From Candidatus Hydrogenedentota bacterium (GTDB lineage Bacteria > Hydrogenedentota > Hydrogenedentia > Hydrogenedentales > SLHB01), in assembly GCA_026387845.1 (NCBI GenBank), contig JAPLKX010000548.1:1-17931 (forward strand): DNA of 17,931 bases, given 5' to 3'. Both the position numbers and the translations under genes were made by a program. The notes below the pieces were generated by a model, which worked only from the letters and a program-made list of their open reading frames with translations, did not search any database and was not told the origin of the DNA. Positions 7,732 through 15,031 of this stretch are shown one piece after another. Each line of letters opens with the position of its first letter. Position 1 is the stretch's first letter.

Positions 7732-8142
7732 TTAGCATGACGGCGGGCGGCGTTTCCTGCCCCGTTTCGCACCCACCTCGCTTTTAGCGGCCGGCAGGGT
7801 TGAAACCGCCGCCTGTTTCGTCCGCCACAGCCGATGCAGCCGCACCACCGACCCTTTCATGGCACGGCAGACGACCGACCGATCCGCGCCGGTTGCCTTC
7901 GCGATTTCCCTGAACGTCATTCCACGGAACAGGTACAACTCCACCACTTTTCGCTGACGCCGCGACAGCACCTTGCCCATGTGGCGCCTCAACCACAGCA
8001 TCAGGAACGCCTTCCGCTCACCCCAGGCCAGGCCCGCCTCAATTTCTTCCGGGGTCTCGTGCCACGGCGTCGGCCGGGACGCAGGACAACTTTGCTGGTG
8101 GCAAATCCGTGCGAATATGCAATTTCCACAGTCTCCCCTCAT
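7732..8142 (-). CDS. Small Cys-cluster protein with sigma-region-4-like HTH
   Basis: 136 residues from ATG at 8142, chosen because AAGGAGG lies eight bases upstream; the frame stays open to an upstream ATG at 8193 that lacks this support. The N-terminus holds four cysteines in the spacing C5-x2-C8-x5-C14-x4-C19, which could bind zinc or an iron-sulfur cluster. A helical linker follows. Residues 60-106 (LSRRQRKVVELYLFRGMTFREIAKATGADRSVV in two halves) read as a sigma-70 region 4 or LuxR-type helix-turn-helix. The tail is basic (KRGRKRRPPSC). There is no region 2, so it is not a complete sigma factor. It is divergent from the pseudopilin gene and leads the nagD/URO-D cluster, so it may regulate one or both. 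A redox-responsive or metal-responsive regulator is plausible but unproven. Confidence 0.8.
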   Translation of the reverse strand: MRGDCGNCIFARICHQQSCPASRPTPWHETPEEIEAGLAWGERKAFLMLWLRRHMGKVLSRRQRKVVELYLFRGMTFREIAKATGADRSVVCRAMKGSVVRLHRLWRTKQAAVSTLPAAKSEVGAKRGRKRRPPSC

Positions 8143-8288
8143 CGTACGCGCCTCCTTCTTTCGACGCGTCCAACTTACCCCCCAACCCCCCAAAAAGTAC
8201 TTTGAAAACCCGGCGATTTCTCTGCGCTTTCTCTTTCCGCCCGCGGACTCCCGGCAAAGAAATTGCTCAGAAAAAACCCGGAACCGAC

Positions 8289-8318
8289 TTGCGCCGCCCC
8301 GCCGCCCCGTGGTATTAC
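8289..8318 (+). promoter_or_regulatory. Candidate promoter of the pseudopilin gene
   Basis: TTGCGC (8289-8294) and TATTAC (8313-8318) are 18 bases apart. The -10 element lies inside the left arm of the inverted repeat at 8310-8340, an arrangement typical of a repressor site. The match is weak on its own. Confidence 0.2.
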
Positions 8319-8340
8319 GTTCTGGAAAATCGTAATACCA
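8310..8340 (+). promoter_or_regulatory. Perfect 10-bp inverted repeat just before the pseudopilin RBS
   Basis: TGGTATTACG (8310-8319) and CGTAATACCA (8331-8340) are exact inverted copies around an 11-nt spacer. The AGGAG ribosome binding site of the pseudopilin gene (start 8352) begins with the last base of the right arm. As DNA it could be an operator for a dimeric regulator; as RNA it would be a hairpin abutting the ribosome binding site. The AT-rich arms contrast with the surrounding GC-rich DNA. Confidence 0.6.
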
Positions 8341-8351
8341 GGAGCCCCCTC

Positions 8352-9329
8352 ATGATGTCCGATGTCAAAAACAGAACCGCCGCGTTCACGCTTATTGAAC
8401 TGCTCGTTGTGATCGCCATCATCGGCATCCTTGCAGGGATCCTGTTGCCGGCATTGGCGCGGGCCAGAGAAAGCGCGCGGCGCGCTTCCTGCCAAAACAA
8501 CCTCAAGCAGTTTGGCGTGGTGTTCAAGATGTATGCCGGCGAAGGTCGCGGCGGGCAGTTCCCGCCCTGCGCCCCGTTCGCCAACATGTTCGCCAACGGG
8601 ATGCTCGTTTTCAGCGCACCCGACGCCCCCGCCGTCTACCCGGAGTACCTGTCGGATCTCGATGTGGGCCGCTGTCCTTCCGACTCGGGCGGGAGCGGCT
8701 CCGGCCAGTTTGTTGCCGGCCGCCTGCCCGACTCCGGCGATTTTGATGCCTGGCTTTCGGCCGCTCGCGACGCGGGCGACCCCGTGGCGGAACGGTATTT
8801 TCTTTGCGCGCAACTCGGCCGTTCCTACGCTTACAAAGGCTACGCCATGGCCAATCCGGCGGAGTTCTACGGCGTGTGGGGCGGCATGGCCGCACGCGCC
8901 CCGTACGCGCCCGCTTCAGTTCCCGAATGCGCCCCGGCTCGCCTTAAAGATTTCTCGCGCGATATCGGCCTCGACGAGGGCGTCTGGCCGCCGACCCCCG
9001 CCTGCGACAGGTCCCTTGCCACCGGTTCGGCGGGCGGTGATGTCATTTACCGCCTGCGCGAAGGCATTGAGCGGTTTTTTATCACGGACATCAACAATCC
9101 CGCCGCGGGCTCGCTCGGCCAGTCGGCCCTGCCTGTGATGTGGGACACGTTTGGCGCTCCGGCCTCCGCTGGTTCAACAGCGGGCGGCGCCGTGTTCAAC
9201 CACATCCCGGGCGGCTGCAACATCCTCTATATGGACGGCCACGTCGAGTTCACGCGTTACCCAGGCGCCTTCCCCATCCTCGACGATCCCGGCATCCTTC
9301 TGGAATCCAGCCATTTCGGGTTGATGTAG
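8352..9329 (+). CDS. Type II secretion/type IV pilin-like pseudopilin with H-X10-DG C-terminus
   Basis: 325 residues from ATG at 8352 (AGGAG seven bases upstream; ATG at 8355 is also possible). The frame is open further upstream, but the class III signal fixes the start. That signal is a short charged leader, then A11|FTLIELLVVIAIIGILAGILLP in outline, with the conserved Glu at position 5 of the mature protein. Prepilin peptidase usually cuts after Gly; here the -1 residue is Ala. Next comes RARESARRASCQNNLKQ, typical of the planctomycete/lentisphaeral pseudopilin family (related to DUF1559). The C-terminal signature is H284 ... D295-G296-H (NHIPGG...YMDGHVEF), with ten residues between H and DG where the family name implies nine. 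Such proteins are inner-membrane anchored and exported, and often numerous in one genome. No secretion machinery genes are adjacent. Confidence 0.9.
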   Translation: MMSDVKNRTAAFTLIELLVVIAIIGILAGILLPALARARESARRASCQNNLKQFGVVFKMYAGEGRGGQFPPCAPFANMFANGMLVFSAPDAPAVYPEYLSDLDVGRCPSDSGGSGSGQFVAGRLPDSGDFDAWLSAARDAGDPVAERYFLCAQLGRSYAYKGYAMANPAEFYGVWGGMAARAPYAPASVPECAPARLKDFSRDIGLDEGVWPPTPACDRSLATGSAGGDVIYRLREGIERFFITDINNPAAGSLGQSALPVMWDTFGAPASAGSTAGGAVFNHIPGGCNILYMDGHVEFTRYPGAFPILDDPGILLESSHFGLM

Positions 9330-9608
9330 TCGCGTGCAGGCGCGCCTGCACCCGCCGCCTGATTGTCACGGCAATGCCGGACTCTCGTGATCCAGCCGTT
9401 TCCGTCGCAGTCCAGCCGGTGGCGCGTGATTTGGCTCTTCGTCGCAGTGCTCGCGAAATTCTCGGAAAGTCCCAGCAATCCCGTGGCAATGGATGTCGTT
9501 CGCGAACTCAGGGGAGCGGCCAGATCCACTTGTTCATCGTCCTTGCGGACGAAGTCTATGGCTGTCCCGCCTTTTCCGGAATAGTTGAGCGCGGCCGGCG
9601 CCTGATCG
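9330..9608. other. Convergent intergenic spacer between pseudopilin and atpC
   Basis: 279 bases between two stop codons that face each other. It contains a perfect 18-bp palindrome at 9334-9351 and a small hairpin (CGTCC ... GGACG, 9538-9551), with no T tracts. A minus-strand frame is open across it but lacks a supported start (see rejected items). Confidence 0.6.
9334..9351. repeat. Perfect 18-bp palindrome after the pseudopilin stop
   Basis: GTGCAGGCGCGCCTGCAC is its own reverse complement and begins four bases after the pseudopilin stop codon. As RNA it gives a 7-bp stem with a CGCG loop on either strand. No T run follows, so it may be a Rho-independent-like stop of low quality, an mRNA 3'-end stabiliser, or a dispersed palindromic repeat. 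Confidence 0.55.
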
Positions 9609-10040
9609 TCATGCGCCTGCGCTTTCGCCGCGTCTGGCTCGGATTCGTATGATGGCGCGTTTGAGCGCGACTTCGGCGAAGGCGACGTCGGCGGTGCCTT
9701 TGGCGTTGTTAAGTTCTTGTTCGGCCCTCTGCCGAGCGGCCTCGGCACGATCGAGGTCGATTTCGGTGTCCATTTCGGCGGTTTGGGTCAGGACGAGCAC
9801 TTTGTTTTGGATGACGTGGACCAGCCCGCCGCTGACGGCGAACGAGTGGCGGATGCCCGACAAGAGGGTGGCCGTCAAGACGCCGATGGTGATGGTGGCC
9901 ACCATGGGCGCGTGGCCGGGCAGGACGGTAAACACGCCTTCGGTGCCGGGCAGCGAGACGTCGGCGACTTCGATCCGGACGGGCTCGCGGTCCAGCGCGG
10001 AAATCTCGAGCGAGAGCGAATCTCCGTATGGGCCGGGCAC
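9609..10040 (-). CDS. atpC: ATP synthase F1 epsilon subunit
   Basis: The epsilon subunit sits on the central stalk and, in many species, inhibits ATP hydrolysis. The N-terminal beta-sandwich is clear: LSLEIS, then V-A-D-V-S-L-P-G-T-E-G-V-F-T-V-L-P-G-H-A-P-M in family order, then F-A-V-S-G-G-L-V-H-V-I. A helical C-terminal domain (DRAEAARQRAEQEL) and a basic end follow. I chose GTG at 10040, two bases after the atpD stop, giving 143 residues, normal for the family. The frame is open upstream to 10097, but that would overlap atpD by 55 bases and add non-homologous residues. It is the last gene of the operon. No convincing terminator is visible downstream. Confidence 0.9.
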   Translation of the reverse strand: MPGPYGDSLSLEISALDREPVRIEVADVSLPGTEGVFTVLPGHAPMVATITIGVLTATLLSGIRHSFAVSGGLVHVIQNKVLVLTQTAEMDTEIDLDRAEAARQRAEQELNNAKGTADVAFAEVALKRAIIRIRARRGESAGA

Positions 10041-10042
10041 GG

Positions 10043-11440
10043 TCAGGCGATCCTCATGCGTTTGGCCTTCTCGATGGCGTCTTCGATTGGGCCGCAATAA
10101 AGGAACGCGGCCTCGGGCAGGGAATCGTGCCGGCCGGACAGGATCTCGGCGAAACTGCGGATGGTGTCCTGCAGCGAGACGTATTTGCCGGGCTGGCCGG
10201 TGAACTGTTCGGCGACGAAATTGGGCTGCGAGAGGAACCTCTGGATTCTTCTGGCGCGGTTGACGATGATTTTGTCGTCGTCGGAGAGTTCATCCATTCC
10301 GAGGATGGCGATAATGTCCTGGAGGTCGCGATACCGCTGGAGGACCTTCTGGACTCCGCGCGCGACGTCGTAATGCTCGTCGCCAAGGATGCGTGCGTCG
10401 AGTATGCGGCTGGTCGAGTCGAGGGGGTCGACGGCGGGATAAATGCCGAGTTCCGAGATCGGGCGCGACAGGACGGTGGTGGCGTCAAGGTGGGCGAAAG
10501 CGGTGGCGGGCGCGGGGTCGGTGAGGTCGTCGGCGGGGACATAAATGGCCTGGACGGAGGTGATCGACCCCTGCTTGGTCGAGGTGATCCGCTCCTGCAA
10601 CTCGCCCATCTCCGTGGCCAGCGTAGGCTGATACCCGACGGCGCTGGGCATCCGGCCCAGCAGCGCGGAAACCTCGGAGCCGGCCTGCGAGAACCGGTAG
10701 ATGTTGTCGATGAACAACAGGACGTCTTGCCCGAGTTGGTCGCGGAAAAATTCTGCGACGGTCAGGCCCGTGAGACCGACACGCACGCGCGCGCCGGGCG
10801 GCTCGGTCATCTGGCCGTAGACGAGCGCGGCCTTATCGAGGACACCGGACTCGGTCATTTCGAGCCAGAGGTCATTGCCTTCCCGGGTTCTCTCGCCGAT
10901 GCCGGCAAACACCGAGTACCCGCCGTGTTTGGTGGCGACGTTGTGGATGAGTTCGAGAATGAGAACCGTCTTGCCGACCCCGGCGCCGCCGAACAGGCCG
11001 GTTTTTCCGCCCCGGCTGTAGGGGGCCAGGAGGTCGATGACCTTGATGCCGGTCTCAAAGATTTCGGTTCGGGTGTCGAGGTTGTCGAACGCGGGAGCGG
11101 AACGGTGAATGGGCCAGTGTTCGCGGGCCTCGATGGGCCCTTTTTCGTCGACGGGCTGGCCGATGACATTCATGATCCGGCCGAGCACCTCGGGGCCGAC
11201 GGGGACGGTGATGAACGAGCCCGTGTCGACCACTTCCATACCGCGGGCGATGCCGTCGGTGCTGTCCATGGCGATTGTGCGCACGACGTTCTCGCCGAGG
11301 TGCAGGGCCACTTCGAGCACCAGCACCTTGCCGCTCGGGCGCGTCAGTTCGAGCGCGTGATAGATGGCAGGCAACTGCCCCGGCCCGAACTTCACGTCCA
11401 CCACCGGTCCGATAACCTGAGCTACCGTGCCCTTATTCAT
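10043..11440 (-). CDS. atpD: ATP synthase F1 beta subunit (catalytic)
   Basis: 465 residues, normal length. Beta holds the catalytic nucleotide sites of the F1 hexamer in the cytoplasm. The P-loop GGAGVGKT is at 151-158, followed by the catalytic glutamate segment GERTREGND. The beta signature P-A-V-D-P-L-D-S-T-S-R is present. The C-terminal lever motif reads DELSDDDK, where DELSEED is typical. The start is ATG at 11440 with AGGAG seven bases upstream. It follows atpG by 27 bases and precedes atpC by two. Confidence 0.98.
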   Translation of the reverse strand: MNKGTVAQVIGPVVDVKFGPGQLPAIYHALELTRPSGKVLVLEVALHLGENVVRTIAMDSTDGIARGMEVVDTGSFITVPVGPEVLGRIMNVIGQPVDEKGPIEAREHWPIHRSAPAFDNLDTRTEIFETGIKVIDLLAPYSRGGKTGLFGGAGVGKTVLILELIHNVATKHGGYSVFAGIGERTREGNDLWLEMTESGVLDKAALVYGQMTEPPGARVRVGLTGLTVAEFFRDQLGQDVLLFIDNIYRFSQAGSEVSALLGRMPSAVGYQPTLATEMGELQERITSTKQGSITSVQAIYVPADDLTDPAPATAFAHLDATTVLSRPISELGIYPAVDPLDSTSRILDARILGDEHYDVARGVQKVLQRYRDLQDIIAILGMDELSDDDKIIVNRARRIQRFLSQPNFVAEQFTGQPGKYVSLQDTIRSFAEILSGRHDSLPEAAFLYCGPIEDAIEKAKRMRIA

Positions 11441-11467
11441 TCACGCACTCCTTGAACGTCAAGCGTG

Positions 11468-12322
11468 TCATCCAACCGCCTCGGCGGCGCTGATCACCTC
11501 GGTGACTTCCCGTGTGATTTCCGCCTGGCGCTCCTTGTTGTATGTCAGCGTCAGCTTCCCGATGATTTCGCCGGCGTTGCGCGTGGCGGAATCCATGGAT
11601 CTCATCCTGGCGCTGTGCTCGCTGGCGGCGGACTCGTGGAGGATCCGGTACATCTGGACGTAGATGTTGTTCACGAGCAACTGGAACAGGAGTTGGTCTT
11701 CAGACGGCTCAAAAATATAATCGACGGGGGGCGTTTCAGCGGTTTCCAGAGACGGGTAGGGAAGCAGTCGTTCGAGCACGACCCGCTGGGAAAGTGCGGT
11801 TTTGAACTCGTTGTAAACGCAATACACTTCCCGGAACTCGCCGCTGGTAAACCGCGGCACGAAATCGTCCACAACAGAGGAAGCGGAACTCACACTGAAC
11901 CGGTCGAACAGGCCCGGAAACGTCCGGCAAACCGTTACGTTGCGCCGCTTGAATGCGTCGACGCCCTTGCGGCCCACCACGATCAGTTCGACGGGCGTGC
12001 CGGCGAATTCTTCGTGGATTATGCGCATGGTTTCGTTGATGATGTTGCCGTTGAACCCGCCGCACAGGCCCCTGTCGGAGGTCACGACCACCAAGCCGGC
12101 CGCGCCGCCGCTGCCAGGCTGAAGGAGGGGATGTTTATCGGGTTCGGCGCGCGATGCGAGGATTGTTGTGAGGTCGCCCATGTTATGGGCGTAGGGCCGA
12201 GTTCGCCGGATGGCTTCCTGGGCCCGGCGCAGCTTGGATGCGGCGACCATTTTCATGGCGCGCGTGATCTTCTGAGTATTTTTCACGCTGCTGATGCGTC
12301 GTCTGATTTCCTGGAGGTTCAT
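11468..12322 (-). CDS. atpG: ATP synthase F1 gamma subunit (central shaft)
   Basis: 284 residues, usual length. Gamma is the rotating coiled-coil shaft inside the alpha3-beta3 ring. The N-terminal helix is diagnostic (INTQKITRAMKMVAASK type, here with R-R-I-S-S-V-K-N-T-Q-K-I-T). The C-terminal helix has RMRSMDSATRNAGEII and LTYNKERQAEIT, with the final I-S-A-A-E-A. DRGLCGGFN, typical of the family, lies about one third of the way in. The start ATG (12322) shares its A with the atpA stop (TGATG), indicating tight translational coupling. Confidence 0.97.
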   Translation of the reverse strand: MNLQEIRRRISSVKNTQKITRAMKMVAASKLRRAQEAIRRTRPYAHNMGDLTTILASRAEPDKHPLLQPGSGGAAGLVVVTSDRGLCGGFNGNIINETMRIIHEEFAGTPVELIVVGRKGVDAFKRRNVTVCRTFPGLFDRFSVSSASSVVDDFVPRFTSGEFREVYCVYNEFKTALSQRVVLERLLPYPSLETAETPPVDYIFEPSEDQLLFQLLVNNIYVQMYRILHESAASEHSARMRSMDSATRNAGEIIGKLTLTYNKERQAEITREVTEVISAAEAVG

Positions 12323-13851
12323 CAGCGGTCTGTACCCTTGTGCCAGATGGTTTCGAGGAAGGTGCGGATGGCGTTGTCAATGGCGGCCATCAACTCGTCG
12401 GAAAGTTGGCCGGTTTGTGCGAGTTCGGCAAGCAGGTTGGGGTGCTGTATTTCGAGGTAACTGTAGAGTTCCTGTTCGAGCTTGGCGACTTCATTGAGAG
12501 GGACGTCGTCGAGGAATCCGAAGGTGGCCGCGTGGATGATGATGGTTTGTTTTTCGATCGGCAGCGGCTGGTACAGGGGCTGCTTGAGGATCTCGACCAG
12601 GTGTGCGCCGCGGTTCAACTGGGCGCGGGTCGTGGCATCGAGTTCCGTGCCGAACTGGGCGAACGCCTCGAGCTCGCGGTACTGGGCCAGGTCGAGGCGC
12701 AACATGCCGGCGACTTGTTTCATGGCGGGGGTTTGTGCGGCGCCGCCGACGCGCGACACGCTGATCCCGGGGTTGATGGCGGGGCGGACGCCCGCGTAGA
12801 ACAGGTTTGACTCGAGGAAAATCTGGCCGTCGGTGATCGAAATGATGTTGGTGGGGATGTAGGCGGAGATGTCGCCGGCCTGTGTTTCGACGATGGGGAG
12901 TGCGGTCAGTGTGCCGGCGCCGTGATCCCCGTTAAGCGCGGCGGCCCGTTCGAGCAGCCGCGAGTGCAGGTAGAAAATGTCGCCCGGGTAAGCCTCCCGG
13001 CCGGGCGGCCGGCGCAGCAGCAGGCTCAACTGGCGGTACGCGACGGCGTGCTTGCTGAGGTCGTCGTAAATGATGAGGGCGTGCTGGCCTTTGTCGCGGA
13101 AGTATTCGCCCATGGCGCAGCCGGCGTACGGGGCCAGGTACTGCATCGGGGCCGATTCGGCAGCCGAGGCCAGCACCACGATCACGTAGTCCATCGCACC
13201 GTGGGCAACGAGGTCCTGCACCACGCGCGCCACGCTCGATTGTTTCTGGCCGACCGCGACGTAGATGCAGATCACGTCGCTGTTGCGCTGGTTGATGATG
13301 GTGTCGACGACGATGGCGGTTTTTCCGGTCTGCCGGTCCCCGATGATGAGTTCGCGCTGGCCCCTGCCGATGGCCGTCATCGAATCGATGGCCTTGATGC
13401 CGGTTTGGAGGGGCTGCCGCACGGGCTGGCGGACGACGATGCCCGGGGCAATTCGTTCTACGGGATTGTATTTGGCGACGTCGATTGGGCCGCGGCCATC
13501 CACGGGCTGGCCGAGCGCGTTAACGACGCGGCCAATCAGGCCTTCGCCGACGGGCACGGATGCGATGCGGCCGGTCCGTTTAACGGTGTCGCCTTCCCCG
13601 ATCTTTTCATACCCGCCAAACAGGACGGCGCCGACGTTGTTTTCTTCGAGGTTGAACACCATCCCGGTGACGTCGTGGGGAAACTCGAGCAACTCGCCGG
13701 CCATGGCTTTTTCTAGCCCGTACACCGCGGCGATGCCGTCGCCGGCGTGGACAACAGTTCCGACTTCGGCGATATCGATGCTCCACTTGAAATCGGTGAT
13801 TTGCCTGCGGATCAGTTCGCCGATTTCGTCGGCCCGGGCCTTAATATCCAT
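12322..13851 (-). CDS. atpA: ATP synthase F1 alpha subunit
   Basis: 509 residues from ATG at 13851; the frame extends upstream to 13977 but only as a shadow of the preceding gene. Alpha carries non-catalytic nucleotide sites. Visible features: the N-terminal I-K-A-R-A-D-E-I-G-E-L-I-R helix that binds the delta subunit; the P-loop GDRQTGKT at 171-178; the arginine-finger region P-A-I-N-P-G-I-S-V-S-R-V-G-G; and the C-terminal helical bundle. It overlaps the end of the atpH frame (13841) by 11 bases, as expected for a coupled operon. Because its N-terminal delta-binding helix is intact, the broken atpH upstream is all the more notable. Confidence 0.97.
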   Translation of the reverse strand: MDIKARADEIGELIRRQITDFKWSIDIAEVGTVVHAGDGIAAVYGLEKAMAGELLEFPHDVTGMVFNLEENNVGAVLFGGYEKIGEGDTVKRTGRIASVPVGEGLIGRVVNALGQPVDGRGPIDVAKYNPVERIAPGIVVRQPVRQPLQTGIKAIDSMTAIGRGQRELIIGDRQTGKTAIVVDTIINQRNSDVICIYVAVGQKQSSVARVVQDLVAHGAMDYVIVVLASAAESAPMQYLAPYAGCAMGEYFRDKGQHALIIYDDLSKHAVAYRQLSLLLRRPPGREAYPGDIFYLHSRLLERAAALNGDHGAGTLTALPIVETQAGDISAYIPTNIISITDGQIFLESNLFYAGVRPAINPGISVSRVGGAAQTPAMKQVAGMLRLDLAQYRELEAFAQFGTELDATTRAQLNRGAHLVEILKQPLYQPLPIEKQTIIIHAATFGFLDDVPLNEVAKLEQELYSYLEIQHPNLLAELAQTGQLSDELMAAIDNAIRTFLETIWHKGTDR

Positions 13852-14276
13852 CCTGTGTCCCTTCCTCCGCCAGCAACAGTTGCCTGAGCCCTTCGAGCCG
13901 GGTGCGCAGGCTGAAATCAAAATAGACGCCCCACATATACACAACGAGGCCCGCGACGATGGACGGGTCGATTTCATTGCGCAGCCGCACGGTTTTATCC
14001 GCCAGCCGTTCCAGCGCCTTTACCAGGCGCCCGCGGAGGTCTTCCGCCAGCGGCACGACCGTCACGACGGTCACCTCGACGGTGTTCAGCCACTCGTCCA
14101 TGCTGCGATCGAACTGGGCGGCGATGGCCGGCAAGAGGGCCATTCTGTTGCGTTCGAGCAGGGCATACATGAAATTACGTAGCGGTCGATCCGCCTGCCG
14201 GCCGTCAAGCACCAGATCCGGCCACGGACTGTCCCAAGGCTTTGGCGTAACGTTCTATGAGCAGTGATTTTCTCAC
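13841..14276 (-). pseudogene. atpH: ATP synthase delta subunit, frame-broken and internally shortened
   Basis: The position between atpF and atpA is that of atpH. A GTG at 14276 overlaps the atpF stop (GTGA) and opens MRKSLLIERYAKALGQSVAG, the expected first helix of a delta subunit, but this frame stops at TGA 14207-14205 after 23 residues. In the frame shifted by one base, a GTG at 14212 starts 123 residues of clear delta sequence: RNFMYALLERNRMALLPAIA, E-V-T-V-V-T-V-V-P-L, then NEIDPSIVAGLVV and D-F-S-L-R-T-R-L-E-G-L. Family members are about 180 residues. Comparing the YAKA-to-RNF distance with E. coli suggests about 40 codons of the N-terminal domain are absent. The GTG at 14212 lies just before the TGA of the first part, so reinitiation could give a split protein. 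Otherwise this is a mutation or a sequence error. Delta is normally essential for coupling F1 to Fo. Confidence 0.75.
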
Positions 14277-15031
14277 GCAATCAACTCCAACAGGCGCACA
14301 AACTGGCCGACCTTGTCGCGCAACGCGCTTTCCGTGGCTTCCGCCGCGTAACGCTCACTAAGCGTTTCAATAGCCTGAGAGACCAACTCCTGCTTAATGA
14401 GGGCCGACGCCCGATAGGCTTCGGCGCGTTTGCGGTCTTCGGTTTCGCGTGCGAGTTGTATTCGGGCGAGCCGTGCTTCTTCGTGGATTTGGACGAGGTT
14501 GGCCACAATGGCCTTGTCGGCGCGACTCTTTATGTTGGCTTCCTCCTGGGGCCACTGGTCGGCTTCGGCCTGAACCTCGGCAAGCCGGTGCATGCCGGTG
14601 GTGCGGGCTTTGGAAGCCATTGCCATGCGGGTCTTAATTTCCTGGGCCCTCTTGTCGAGATAATGGGTTACGGGCCGGTAAGAAAAATGTACGACCAGCA
14701 CCAGGAACGTCACCCCGTTCAAGGTATGAAACCACAGGGTGAACGCTTCGATCCGCGCTCGCTCCGCCCGGTATTCGGGCTGGGCCTGGTACGCCTGGAC
14801 AAACGCCAGTTGTTCGTGGCGCGGGTCTTCGGGCGGAAACAGGTGGGGCCGCTCCTGAAATAGCTGAAACGCGGGATTATTGGTTATGGCGACAAACTGG
14901 TCGTGGGCCGCGTGGTTTTGCGCCAGGTATCGCTTGGACAGGTTGGACGACCGAAACAAGACCAGCCCGGTCGCCGCAAGCACCGCGTACACGGCAAATG
15001 TCACCAGAAGGAAGCGTTTGACGGGGCTCAC
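14273..15031 (-). CDS. atpF: ATP synthase Fo b subunit with N-terminal extension and extra TM helix
   Basis: 252 residues, against about 156-170 for usual b subunits. The C-terminal 155 residues are standard: a TM helix (about 97-115, T-L-N-G-V-T-F-L-V-L-V-V-H-F), then YRPVTHYLDKR (118-128), the b-type boundary, and a long charged stator helix. Ahead of it is an extra hydrophobic segment at 7-26 after a basic MSPVKR start, and about 70 polar residues rich in Pro, Gln and Glu. By the positive-inside rule those residues lie outside the membrane. The start ATG overlaps the stop of the preceding b-type gene (15028), and its own stop overlaps the GTG of atpH. It is paired with a second, shorter b-type subunit, as in b/b' stators. 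The extension is unlike any b subunit I know. Confidence 0.85.
   Translation of the reverse strand: MSPVKRFLLVTFAVYAVLAATGLVLFRSSNLSKRYLAQNHAAHDQFVAITNNPAFQLFQERPHLFPPEDPRHEQLAFVQAYQAQPEYRAERARIEAFTLWFHTLNGVTFLVLVVHFSYRPVTHYLDKRAQEIKTRMAMASKARTTGMHRLAEVQAEADQWPQEEANIKSRADKAIVANLVQIHEEARLARIQLARETEDRKRAEAYRASALIKQELVSQAIETLSERYAAEATESALRDKVGQFVRLLELIA

Noticed and set aside
8142..8193. Upstream start at 8193 for the HTH protein
   Set aside because: The ATG at 8142 has an AAGGAGG site at ideal spacing, while the extension places basic filler before the Cys cluster and has no such site.
9257..9748. A 163-codon minus-strand open frame across the spacer after atpC, including a DCDGNGW stretch like a calcium-binding loop
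   Set aside because: It overlaps the atpC and pseudopilin 3' ends, has no supported start or ribosome binding site, and only one short motif. A decayed gene remnant cannot be excluded.
10028..11455. A 475-codon plus-strand open frame antisense to atpD
   Set aside because: It lies wholly opposite a highly conserved gene, its product has no domain-like pattern and is low in complexity; it is a shadow caused by high GC content. The same holds for the long plus-strand frames over glyA, atpG and atpA.
13851..13977. Longer atpA start at 13977
   Set aside because: The added 42 residues are unlike alpha subunits and overlap the well-conserved atpH C-terminal coding sequence; ATG at 13851 gives the family-standard N-terminus.
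14086..14280. 64-codon frame starting at 14280 considered as the missing N-terminus of delta
   Set aside because: Its sequence does not resemble a delta subunit; the GTG frame at 14276, one frame over, does (RYAKAL).
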